Virus record (IMG/VR): IMGVR_UViG_3300036760_000668
Coordinates: 1-37,847 of that record
Reading direction: 5' to 3' (one strand)
Source of the DNA: a virus
DNA length: 37,847 nt
The position numbers and the translations under genes were made by a program. This document shows, one piece after another, positions 31,773-37,847 of the stretch. The stretch's first letter is position 1; every line of letters begins with the position of its first letter. The notes beneath the pieces were generated by a model. The model was not told where the DNA came from. It did not search any database and worked only from the letters and a program-made list of their open reading frames with translations.

Positions 31773-32384
31773 TTACGCCGCCCGCGCCAAGAACAGTCCC
31801 CCAGCCAATCGGCTCACCTCGCTCATCAGGCCCTGCGCCACCAGCTCGCCCTCGAACGCCGCGCCGAACACCTGTGCCGCCCGCGCATCCAGGCGGCGCA
31901 CACTCTCCGGACTCAACCCCCACCACGGCGCCCGCCGCTCGTTCGCCTGCGCCTTGATGCGCGCCAGGCGCGTCGTGATCCCGAACGTCGCCTGCCGGTC
32001 ATCCAGATAGTTGATACGGATCGCATCCAGCATGTGTCCACCGATCCCCGGCCCGCGCAGATCGCGGAGCGGCTGCAATCCCAGCCTCACCTTCGCCTGT
32101 GCATAACCCCGCCGCTCAAACCGGGCCCGCCCACCCACTCGCTCCAGGAACACTGCCCTACCGCTTTCCTTCAGTGACGGCATCGGCTGCCCGTCGGCCC
32201 CCAACCCCGCCGCGCACTGCCCCAGCAGCAGCTCGATCGCGTATTCCGCCAGCAGCCGCAGTTGCCCCGCGCGCACCCAGCTCACCGGTCCCGCCGACGT
32301 CCGCACCCGCCCCTGCTCGCCGCGGAACCACGCAATCTCCCGCCCATCCCGCCGCTTCGTGATCCGCAGTTTTAACAGAGCCAT
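31773..32384 (-). CDS. Hypothetical protein upstream of the tape measure, 203 aa
   Basis: MALLKLRITKRRDGREIAWF, then an arginine-rich, mixed alpha/beta protein (LRLLAEYAIELLLGQCAAGL; FERRGYAQAKVRLGLQPLRD). The ATG at 32384 is the first Met of the protein-like part; the longer frame is shadow. It lies 7 bp before the tape measure. It could be a tail assembly or virion morphogenesis protein, by position only. Confidence 0.6.
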   Translation of the reverse strand: MALLKLRITKRRDGREIAWFRGEQGRVRTSAGPVSWVRAGQLRLLAEYAIELLLGQCAAGLGADGQPMPSLKESGRAVFLERVGGRARFERRGYAQAKVRLGLQPLRDLRGPGIGGHMLDAIRINYLDDRQATFGITTRLARIKAQANERRAPWWGLSPESVRRLDARAAQVFGAAFEGELVAQGLMSEVSRLAGGLFLARAA

Positions 32385-32420
32385 AGCCCACCCCGCCCGA
32401 TCGGCGCTATACTCGCTTCC

Positions 32421-32726
32421 ATGGGTATCTTCATCTTGATGTTCTGGTTCCTCTGCGGCGGCGCTGCCGCCTTCGTAGCCGCCGGCCGCGCGGATAATCC
32501 CTGGTTCTGGCTCCTCATCGGCCTCCTGCTCGGCCCCATCGGCTTCCTCCTGGCCCTCACGTCCACCGGCGAGCCCTGCCCCAAATGCGCCTCCCGCATC
32601 TCCAAGAACGCCTGGCGCTGCCCCAATTGCAACAGTGCCCTGGCGCCTGCCCTCCGCGCCGTCTCCGACCGCGAGAACGACCGTACCCGGGCCCTGGTCG
32701 ACGCCCTTCAGTCCCGCAAACACTGA
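32421..32726 (+). CDS. Plus-strand membrane protein with zinc ribbon
   Basis: A 101-aa protein with two hydrophobic helices (about 2-20, FILMFWFLCGGAAAFVAAG, and 28-46, WFWLLIGLLLGPIGFLLAL). A zinc ribbon follows, CPKC ... CPNC (about residues 53-70), then a charged tail. Phospholipase-D-nuclease-like N-termini and small membrane zinc-ribbon proteins share this plan. It faces the tail genes. A TATACT box lies 7 bp before the ATG with no ribosome-binding site, so a leaderless transcript is possible. Probably a moron gene. Confidence 0.75.
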   Translation: MGIFILMFWFLCGGAAAFVAAGRADNPWFWLLIGLLLGPIGFLLALTSTGEPCPKCASRISKNAWRCPNCNSALAPALRAVSDRENDRTRALVDALQSRKH

Positions 32727-32743
32727 TTCGTCGCCCCGAACCC

Positions 32744-32938
32744 CTACGTCTTTCCATTCGGCACGTACGCCACGCTCGCCGGCGTGCCATCCGGGTTGTA
32801 CGATTGGGCGATCGCTCCGATCGCCGCGTTCACCCCGCTGGATATCACCAACGGAATCGGCGACCCTGTCGCCGCTGCCACATATGCCCCCACCCCGATC
32901 GGCACCAAATGCAGAACTATCTGCGCCCATCTCCGCAT
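32744..32938 (-). CDS. Small two-helix membrane protein, 64 aa
   Basis: MRRWAQIVLHLVPIGVGAYV then ATGSPIPLVISSGVNAAIGA: two short hydrophobic segments with a proline/glycine turn. AAGGAGAGG precedes the ATG at 32938. It lies between the chaperone extension and the plus-strand gene. It might be a small holin-like or tail-associated membrane protein; not recognised. Confidence 0.6.
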   Translation of the reverse strand: MRRWAQIVLHLVPIGVGAYVAAATGSPIPLVISSGVNAAIGAIAQSYNPDGTPASVAYVPNGKT

Positions 32939-32949
32939 AATTCCTCTCC

Positions 32950-33429
32950 TTATTCGGGTCGCACCGCCGCCCGGCACGCCCGTTCTTCCCGCTCGATCTC
33001 CGCCTGGATCAAATCCACCGCGTCGAACCACCGCGCCGGCCATTCCGTGCTGTCCGAACCGTATAGCACGCCGCCCGTCGCCTCCCGCACTCGCCGCGCG
33101 CGCGTGAACTGGTCGATCAACTCCAGCGATTCCGCCGTGATGAGGGCCACCGGGCACTCCCGGGATTCCACGCCCACCTCGTATGGCGCCGCCACCCGGT
33201 CGCCGGCCCCCGGAATCTCGTACACCGCCCGCCATACCGCCGCGCCGTCCCGGTCCACCGCGCTCAGGCGATGGCTGGCACACTCGCACTTGCCGGGCCC
33301 GTGAAACTTGCTGCATCCCCGCCCGAAATCGTAACCAGCTTCCCGGCACGCACCGCACTCCCAGACCCCGCGCTCCCATCCACCACTGCGGCCGAAATGG
33401 ATGGCGATTCTAAATTCTCCTGCTCCCCC
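32950..33429 (-). CDS. Probable -1 frameshift extension of the tail chaperone (gpT-like)
   Basis: This frame overlaps the 3' part of the chaperone gene and lies in its -1 phase, as T does with respect to G in lambda. It has no good start codon. Its sequence is more protein-like than the zero frame in the overlap (FRIAIHFGRSGGWERGVWEC) and carries CGAC ... GRGC ... KCEC cysteines of zinc-finger type, then a helical end (ESLELIDQFTRARRV). A run of five G bases at 33425-33429 (CCG GGG GAG) is a possible slip site, though not a perfect X XXY YYZ heptamer. Confidence 0.55.
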   Translation of the reverse strand, partial: GGAGEFRIAIHFGRSGGWERGVWECGACREAGYDFGRGCSKFHGPGKCECASHRLSAVDRDGAAVWRAVYEIPGAGDRVAAPYEVGVESRECPVALITAESLELIDQFTRARRVREATGGVLYGSDSTEWPARWFDAVDLIQAEIEREERACRAAVRPE

Positions 33430-33869
33430 GGCGACAAGCCCAACTGCTCCCCCACCACCTGCGCGATCTCCTCGTACAGCGGGTCCGGACCGCACTCCCG
33501 GAGCAGCTTGAAGTCCGCCGCCTGGCCGTCGATCTTCAGACCCTCGATCCCAACCAGCGCGAACTCCACCGCTATCGGCGTCAGTTCCTGCCGGTCGATC
33601 CGCTGGGTCTCGCCGATCAGGCGCAGCAGCTCCTTCAGCTTCGCCTCGTCGAACGCGATTGGCCCTCCGGATTCCTTCGCCGCCGCCGCCGCCGCACGGT
33701 ATTCCTCACGCAGTGGCGCCATCTTCTCCTGCAACCCCTGCCCCCGCTCCAGAATCGCGCCCTGGCGCTCCCGCAGCACCTGCCGCCGCCACCAGGTCAG
33801 CCGCAGGATCGTGAACTCCACGCCCTCGCAGGCCTTCGATGAGATCTTGATATGGCTCGAATATTCCAT
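33264..33869 (-). CDS. Tail assembly chaperone, gpG-like
   Basis: A 201-aa protein. MEYSSHIKISSKACEGVEFT, then helical, charged parts (RQVLRERQGAILERGQGLQE; AKLKELLRLIGETQRID). The last 50 residues are low-complexity (SAAVVDGSAGSGSAVRAG) and look like shadow of the -1 frame, consistent with programmed frameshifting near 33429. The position two genes before the tape measure fits the lambda G gene, whose product and GT fusion help assemble the tail on the tape measure. The start overlaps the previous stop (TGATG). Confidence 0.65.
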   Translation of the reverse strand: MEYSSHIKISSKACEGVEFTILRLTWWRRQVLRERQGAILERGQGLQEKMAPLREEYRAAAAAAKESGGPIAFDEAKLKELLRLIGETQRIDRQELTPIAVEFALVGIEGLKIDGQAADFKLLRECGPDPLYEEIAQVVGEQLGLSPGEQENLESPSISAAVVDGSAGSGSAVRAGKLVTISGGDAASFTGPASASVPAIA

Positions 33870-34117
33870 CAGTCGCCTTCCTTGAGACCGCCGCGCTCCA
33901 CGTCCGCTTCGTCCACAACGGTGCACCGAAACTCGGAGCCGCAGATACCACACTTTCCGATCACGCTATCCGTGCCCGCGGGATACACGTAGATCTCCGA
34001 GGTGCCATCCAGGAGCCCGGCCTGCACTTCCGCGAACCAGCACCCGAGGCCTTCGTCAATGCGGATAGTCTGCGAGTGCCCCCCCTCGCAGACCGCGAGA
34101 ATTCCATAGCCCGCCAT
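33869..34117 (-). CDS. Small protein with zinc-knuckle-like cysteines, 82 aa
   Basis: MAGYGILAVCEGGHSQTIRI; a GKCGICGSEFRCTV motif near residues 54-67 could be half of a zinc site, with C10 as a possible partner. It lies between the tail tube and the chaperone genes. Function unknown; the position suggests a tail-assembly accessory. Confidence 0.6.
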   Translation of the reverse strand: MAGYGILAVCEGGHSQTIRIDEGLGCWFAEVQAGLLDGTSEIYVYPAGTDSVIGKCGICGSEFRCTVVDEADVERGGLKEGD

Positions 34118-34126
34118 GTCAAATCC

Positions 34127-35149
34127 TCAGTTAATCGCCAGCGTGTACTGATCCTTCGCCGTAATGGCAGACGGATACGCTACTGCCCCCGCGAAGTTCA
34201 CCGTGCGCCGCGTCCCCGACGTGCCATAGGTCGGCTTCGGCACGATGATGTTGTTCAGCGTGTGAACCCAGCGATTCCCCGCGATGGTTCCCACCGTGAA
34301 CACAGCATTCACCGGCGTGCGCGTGAAAGCTTTCTGTTTCAGGCCCCGCAAATTCGCCGAATCATTGTCGGCCATGGAAAAGTCCAGGGTCACCTTGCGA
34401 TCGCCCGGCGCGCCCGCGCCCGGGAATTCCGTGTTCCCGGTTTTCAACAGCTCACGCATCACGTCGAGCGCGACCTTGCCCGATAGGATGTTCGTATACG
34501 CGTTGCCGTCGATGGTCGCCGTCACCTTAAAGCCAGCCGGGGGCGTGCCGTTCACCACCGGGGCGCTCGGCTCGCTCGGCCAGGCCGTCAGTCCGCCCTT
34601 TGCCGCCGCGGGTGTGCTGCCATCCGCATATTGGTCATTGTCGAGCACCCAGCCTGCCTCGCCGGAGAACGTCAACAGCGGCGTGTCGCCCCCGAATGTG
34701 GCCTCCATCTTCTGCACCAGGGCGTTGAATGCCACCATCGAGGTGGCGTTCGCCAATGCCGTCATGAAGTTCCAGATCGCCAGGTAGTACAGCGTATCCG
34801 CCAGCGACCAGGTCACCGACGTCGACGCCACCACCACGCCGGCAGCGCCAAAGATGCCCTGCAGAAAGTTCTTGCAGTCGGGCGCCGTCCCGGCCGCCCC
34901 ATTCCCCGCGGCGGACATAGAGGCACTGAAGCTCGCGATCCGCCGCCCGGCTTGGGCCACGATCTGGTCGAGTGAGCCGGTCTTGTCCGGCCTCGCAATC
35001 TCCGCCTGTTTCGCATCCATAGTGAGAGCGGTGATGAGGCAGCAGTCGGAATTGCCCACCGTCGCCGCCCCACCCGTGTTTGGAATCGCGTCGAACGCGG
35101 ATTGCACTTGCGGATAGCACCGCTGATTTCTGTCGAATACGTCAGCCAT
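34127..35149 (-). CDS. Major tail tube protein
   Basis: A 340-aa protein. The N-terminal part (TMDAKQAEIARPDKTGSLDQ, then IASFSASMSAAGNGAAGTAP) is typical of phage tail tube proteins of the long-tailed kind, and the strand-rich body includes FKVTATIDGNAYTNILSGKV. It is expected to form the hexameric tube of the tail. Order (after the terminator, before the G-like gene) agrees. The start overlaps the upstream gene by 8 nt. Confidence 0.75.
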   Translation of the reverse strand: MADVFDRNQRCYPQVQSAFDAIPNTGGAATVGNSDCCLITALTMDAKQAEIARPDKTGSLDQIVAQAGRRIASFSASMSAAGNGAAGTAPDCKNFLQGIFGAAGVVVASTSVTWSLADTLYYLAIWNFMTALANATSMVAFNALVQKMEATFGGDTPLLTFSGEAGWVLDNDQYADGSTPAAAKGGLTAWPSEPSAPVVNGTPPAGFKVTATIDGNAYTNILSGKVALDVMRELLKTGNTEFPGAGAPGDRKVTLDFSMADNDSANLRGLKQKAFTRTPVNAVFTVGTIAGNRWVHTLNNIIVPKPTYGTSGTRRTVNFAGAVAYPSAITAKDQYTLAIN

Positions 35150-35456
35150 TTAGGCCACCTCCCTCCGGAATCAATCCCGCCCGGAACCTTTCCGCCGCGG
35201 AAAGCGCCGCCGCCTTCTTCGCCGCGAACTCCGGCGTTGCGTTCGCATGTGCCCCGAACGCTCCGAATCGCCCCACTTCGGCCGCCGTCAACCCGATTTC
35301 CACATACTGCTCCTCCGGCACAATCGCGCTCCCCCCTACGGAGAGATCCCTGGCCTGATCCTCGGTCAGTTCCGCCGACTGTCCAAAGGACCGGAAAGAA
35401 ACCACGCCCATCATATGCGAGGGCAGCGACCCCACAAACACAAACCGTTTCTTCAT
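35142..35456 (-). CDS. Hypothetical protein in the head-tail block, 104 aa
   Basis: MKKRFVFVGSLPSHMMGVVS, then an acidic middle (GQSAELTEDQARDL) and an alanine-rich helix at the end (AAKKAAALSAAERFRAGLIP). It is coupled to the tail terminator (ATGA) and to the tail tube gene. Not recognised; possibly a head-tail connector or a tail accessory. Confidence 0.6.
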   Translation of the reverse strand: MKKRFVFVGSLPSHMMGVVSFRSFGQSAELTEDQARDLSVGGSAIVPEEQYVEIGLTAAEVGRFGAFGAHANATPEFAAKKAAALSAAERFRAGLIPEGGGLNG

Positions 35457-35989
35457 ACGTTGACCTCGAAACTCCCCGTAAATAAGATCTCCTGCGACCA
35501 TCCGAAGTGCTGATCGTCCACCCCGAAAATCTGCTTTTCGACCGGGTTCGACCAGCTCAAATCTCCCCGGAACCCGAACACGCCGAACTCCGGATCCAGC
35601 ACCGCCAGCAGCGCCGATTCGATCGCTTCCCGCTGCGCCACCAGGCCCGATTTCCGCACGCCCTTCACGAACAGGAAGAACCGCCAGTACATCGTCACGT
35701 CCCCCGAGAACAGCCGCGGCTTCTCGAATTGCAGGTTTCGCCCTTCCCCCACCCACATCGCCAGCGCCGGCAGCTCCGGCTCCTCCGTCTCCACCAGCAA
35801 ATCCAGCGTCCGATCCTCCCGGTAATAGTTCGACGGCTGGTCCGCAATCCCGTCGAAGTTGACCGCGAACGCCTGCTCCGCCGCCCCGAACTCCGCCAGC
35901 GCCGTCGCCACCGCATCGTTGAACAGCGCCCCGAAGCGCGCCTCCAACTCCGTCCGCACCAGCCTCGAGACCGATACCACCCCGCTCAT
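35453..35989 (-). CDS. Tail terminator/completion-like protein, 178 aa
   Basis: MSGVVSVSRLVRTELEARFG, with strand-rich sequence (DRTLDLLVETEEPELPALAM; MYWRFFLFVKGVRKSGLVAQ). The place between the head-tail joining protein and the tail tube is that of lambda gpZ/gpU, which stop tail growth and complete the junction. The ATG overlaps the stop of the upstream gene (ATGA). Assignment by order and size. Confidence 0.6.
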   Translation of the reverse strand: MSGVVSVSRLVRTELEARFGALFNDAVATALAEFGAAEQAFAVNFDGIADQPSNYYREDRTLDLLVETEEPELPALAMWVGEGRNLQFEKPRLFSGDVTMYWRFFLFVKGVRKSGLVAQREAIESALLAVLDPEFGVFGFRGDLSWSNPVEKQIFGVDDQHFGWSQEILFTGSFEVNV

Positions 35990-36297
35990 GCGTCCCCCTT
36001 CCGGTGCAGCGCAACGATAGGATTCGCCTTCACCCCCTGGCGCACCGATGCCACCACGTAAAACGTCCCGTCCGCCCACACCACTTCGTCTTTCCGCCCC
36101 GGCGACGGCACCGCCTCCGGATCCACCTCCACGTGCGCGAAAAAACCCGGAGCCGAAGGCTGCGGCGCCTCACTGGCGGTAATCCGCGGGATTACTCTCG
36201 TCTCCACTGGATCACCTCCCTTCGGCAGATACCTTACGGGCTCTCCAAACTCCCGGAATACCGCCGAGTTGATCCGCCGCCTTCGCTCCGCGTCCAC
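35986..36297 (-). CDS. Head-tail joining protein, gpFII-like
   Basis: A 103-aa protein from a GTG at 36297 with AGGAGG upstream. DAERRRRINSAVFREFGEPV is followed by strands with a typical end (VVWADGTFYVVASVRQGVKA). Size and placement directly after the capsid block match lambda FII, which sits between portal and tail. A moderately sure assignment by size, motif style and order. Confidence 0.6.
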   Translation of the reverse strand: MDAERRRRINSAVFREFGEPVRYLPKGGDPVETRVIPRITASEAPQPSAPGFFAHVEVDPEAVPSPGRKDEVVWADGTFYVVASVRQGVKANPIVALHRKGDA

Positions 36298-36299
36298 TG

Positions 36300-36515
36300 C
36301 TACTTCCTCCTGCCGCCCCGTGCCACGGCCGGAGCCTTCTCCGGCTCCGGCGCCGCCGGCTCCGAGACCAGCTCCGCCGCCCCCGACACCAGCAGGCGGT
36401 CCACCTCCGGCGCACCGCCGGGAAAATTGGCCCCACTCAGCTCCACCACCTCGCCCGGATGCGCCGTCTTCCCCGCGCCGTACACGATCGTGTGAACCGC
36501 CTTCAGATTCGCCAT
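36300..36515 (-). CDS. Small head-region protein, 71 aa (possible gpFI counterpart)
   Basis: MANLKAVHTIVYGAGKTAHP then an alanine/proline/glutamate-rich C-terminal tail (EPAAPEPEKAPAVARGGRRK). It lies between the major capsid protein and the joining protein, where lambda has FI. It might be an accessory of DNA packaging or a capsid-binding peptide, but similarity to FI cannot be shown. Confidence 0.55.
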   Translation of the reverse strand: MANLKAVHTIVYGAGKTAHPGEVVELSGANFPGGAPEVDRLLVSGAAELVSEPAAPEPEKAPAVARGGRRK

Positions 36516-36525
36516 GCCCGACGCC

Positions 36526-37551
36526 CTACAGCACCGTCGCGCACACCGAACCGTTTACCCGCGCCGGCACCACCAGCGGCGCGCACTGCGTCATCACCAT
36601 GCGCACCGGCGGATCGTTCTCCAGCCAGCTCGTCGGGTAGTAGTCCAACGCCTGGAACCCCGCCCGCTCGTCCAGGATCGCCCCGTGCGCCTGGATGCCC
36701 TCGAGCTGCGGCCCTGTCAGGATCACCGTCCCGGCCGGCAGCACCGGCTGCTCCGCATCGTTGTCGTCGCGGTACCACCCGGCGTACGTGAAGATATTGA
36801 AGCCGTCGATGTTGCCCTTGTACGACAGCCCTTCCTCTTCCGCCACGCCCTGGTCCAACGTCGGCATTTGCCCGAGCACTCGCTGCGTGGCCAGCCGCTC
36901 CTTCACGTCGGCATCCCCGCGGAAGATCTTCCACGCGTCTTCCGTCATCACCGTGTCCTTCAGCGTCGCGCCGCAGGCCTGCCGCGCCAGGCTCTGCCAG
37001 TCCAGCAGCAGATCCAGCGGCTTCACCCCCGTCTGGCCCCAGCGGTTGCCGCCCGTCAGCGTGATCGAGTGGCCGGCCGCGCGTCCGAAGTCCACCACCA
37101 CCGTCTGGTACTGGTCTCCGGATACCGTCACCTTCCCCGTGCGCAACGCTTCCGACGCCATCACTTCCTTGCGCCGCTTGATCATGTTGACCTGGTCCAG
37201 CAGCATGTTGGCCAGCACCACGCGCTGTGTCGTCAGCGGATCTAGCGGCGACGCCAGCGGCTGCCCCGCCGGCCGCTTCAGCATCCGCTGCGGCTGCATC
37301 ACCTGCTTCGGCTTCACGTACGCCGGCTTGAACGTCTTCGTGGTGAAGCCGTTCTCCGCAACGATCTTGCCCGCCACCAGCGGCGACACGAACGGCGCCA
37401 GGCGCCGCTTCACGTCGATCAGGTCGAAATGGATTTCCTCGGCCGTCGAATACGTGGCCGTCGGAAAGAAGCGATCCAGCAGGTCCGCTTTCACCTGCTG
37501 CTTGAGGTCTTGTACGACCCCGATCAATGCGTTCGTCGAAAAGAGATCCAT
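36526..37551 (-). CDS. Major capsid protein, lambda gpE family
   Basis: A 341-aa protein. MDLFSTNALIGVVQDLKQQV, LLDRFFPTATYSTAEEIHFD, FVSPLVAGKIVAENGFTTKT and TYAGWYRDDNDAEQPVLPAG are typical of the phage major capsid protein E family (HK97-like fold). It forms the icosahedral shell. AGAGGAG precedes the ATG. Next to it is the decoration protein, as in lambda D-E. Confidence 0.92.
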   Translation of the reverse strand: MDLFSTNALIGVVQDLKQQVKADLLDRFFPTATYSTAEEIHFDLIDVKRRLAPFVSPLVAGKIVAENGFTTKTFKPAYVKPKQVMQPQRMLKRPAGQPLASPLDPLTTQRVVLANMLLDQVNMIKRRKEVMASEALRTGKVTVSGDQYQTVVVDFGRAAGHSITLTGGNRWGQTGVKPLDLLLDWQSLARQACGATLKDTVMTEDAWKIFRGDADVKERLATQRVLGQMPTLDQGVAEEEGLSYKGNIDGFNIFTYAGWYRDDNDAEQPVLPAGTVILTGPQLEGIQAHGAILDERAGFQALDYYPTSWLENDPPVRMVMTQCAPLVVPARVNGSVCATVL

Positions 37552-37580
37552 CGTTTTTTCTCCTCTGTTTTACCGGCCCT

Positions 37581-37847
37581 CTACGCCGGCTGGACCGAGA
37601 TCAGATCGATCCCCTTCTTCCGCAGCCCTTCCGTTACCGATGCCGCCGTGTGGGCGGTCCCGTACGTCACTGCCGCGCTGTTGAACTGCCCCCGGAAATA
37701 CGCCACCGCCGGCGCATCCGCCGACGTCGCGTCCGCATCCTCCGCCAGGATCGCGTCCGGTTCCTGCGATCCGTCCACTGCCGCCGTCAGCGACTTCAGG
37801 TACTTGCCGCTGCCCGCCGCCACCGTCACCAGGAACTTGTCCCCGAC
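37581..37847 (-). CDS. Head decoration protein, lambda gpD-like (partial)
   Basis: The frame runs off the right edge, so the N-terminus is missing; a GTG at 37829 is internal or an alternative start. The visible part (AILAEDADATSADAPAVAYF; FNSAAVTYGTAHTAASVTEG) matches the head decoration protein D family, trimers of which clamp the capsid after expansion. It lies 29 bp before the major capsid gene, in the lambda D-E order. Confidence 0.88.
   Translation of the reverse strand, partial: VGDKFLVTVAAGSGKYLKSLTAAVDGSQEPDAILAEDADATSADAPAVAYFRGQFNSAAVTYGTAHTAASVTEGLRKKGIDLISVQPA

Noticed and set aside
1-37847. Search for terminase, portal, integrase, tRNA and endolysin
   Set aside because: None could be recognised. 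Terminase and portal are expected beyond the right edge by lambda-like order; absence of the others cannot be proved by reading alone.

Overview
This window is a GC-rich tailed-phage or prophage segment. Nearly all genes lie on the minus strand and read from right to left, with stop and start codons usually overlapping (ATGA or TGATG), which suggests long polycistronic transcription units. The structural order resembles the lambda head-tail block: decoration protein, major capsid protein, head-tail joining protein, tail terminator, tail tube, G/T-type chaperone, tape measure, hub. A long non-contractile tail is therefore likely. The host cannot be fixed from sequence. The GC content, the MopE-like calcium-binding segment and the style of the surface proteins would fit a Gram-negative soil bacterium such as an Acidobacteriota, but that is a guess. 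Terminase, portal and head protease are not seen and would be expected beyond the right edge. No integrase, tRNA or convincing endolysin is visible.

Right third (about 27,000-37,847): the head and tail morphogenesis genes. The decoration protein is cut by the window edge. The likely tail chaperone gene (33264-33869) overlaps a second reading frame in the -1 phase, as in lambda G/T. Two places carry small plus-strand genes against the stream of the tail operon: a two-helix membrane protein with a zinc ribbon (32421-32726), and a three-gene mini-cluster (28231-28767) with two cysteine-rich zinc-binding-type proteins.

Middle third (about 12,000-27,000): a hub protein of 1311 residues with an N-terminal lambda-gpL-like four-cysteine segment, a fibre-like protein with a collagen-like start and a 20-residue tandem repeat, a phage holin, and then four proteins that start with Sec-type signal peptides. 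One of these four reads like a tail fibre (951 aa). Another (1015 aa) combines a Kelch-like half, a MopE-like calcium-binding stretch and a right-handed beta-helix. Signal peptides on fibre-like phage proteins beside a holin are the most unusual trait of the window.

Left third (1-12,000): the regulatory and replication side. A ribbon-helix-helix gene and a plus-strand gene diverge from a control region with a 12-bp inverted repeat over a good sigma-70 promoter. Then come small genes, a 619-aa ParB-like protein with two cysteine clusters, HTH/winged-helix proteins, a C39-like cysteine-protease-fold protein, a DUF5131 (phage Gp37/Gp68) gene and a VapE-type primase-helicase. The operon ends in a strong terminator. 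Beyond it lies a gene-free end with nine GTGACA/TGTCAC motifs, three at an exact 9-bp period, possibly a replication or partition site.

The DUF5131 gene is broken by a complete 1771-bp IS1595-family element (3465-5235) with perfect 22-bp terminal repeats and an 8-bp target duplication. It carries a 165-aa passenger gene with its own promoter, the transposase, and a 37-aa basic ORF. A solitary sequence matching 19 of 22 bases of the same terminus occurs at 11950-11971.
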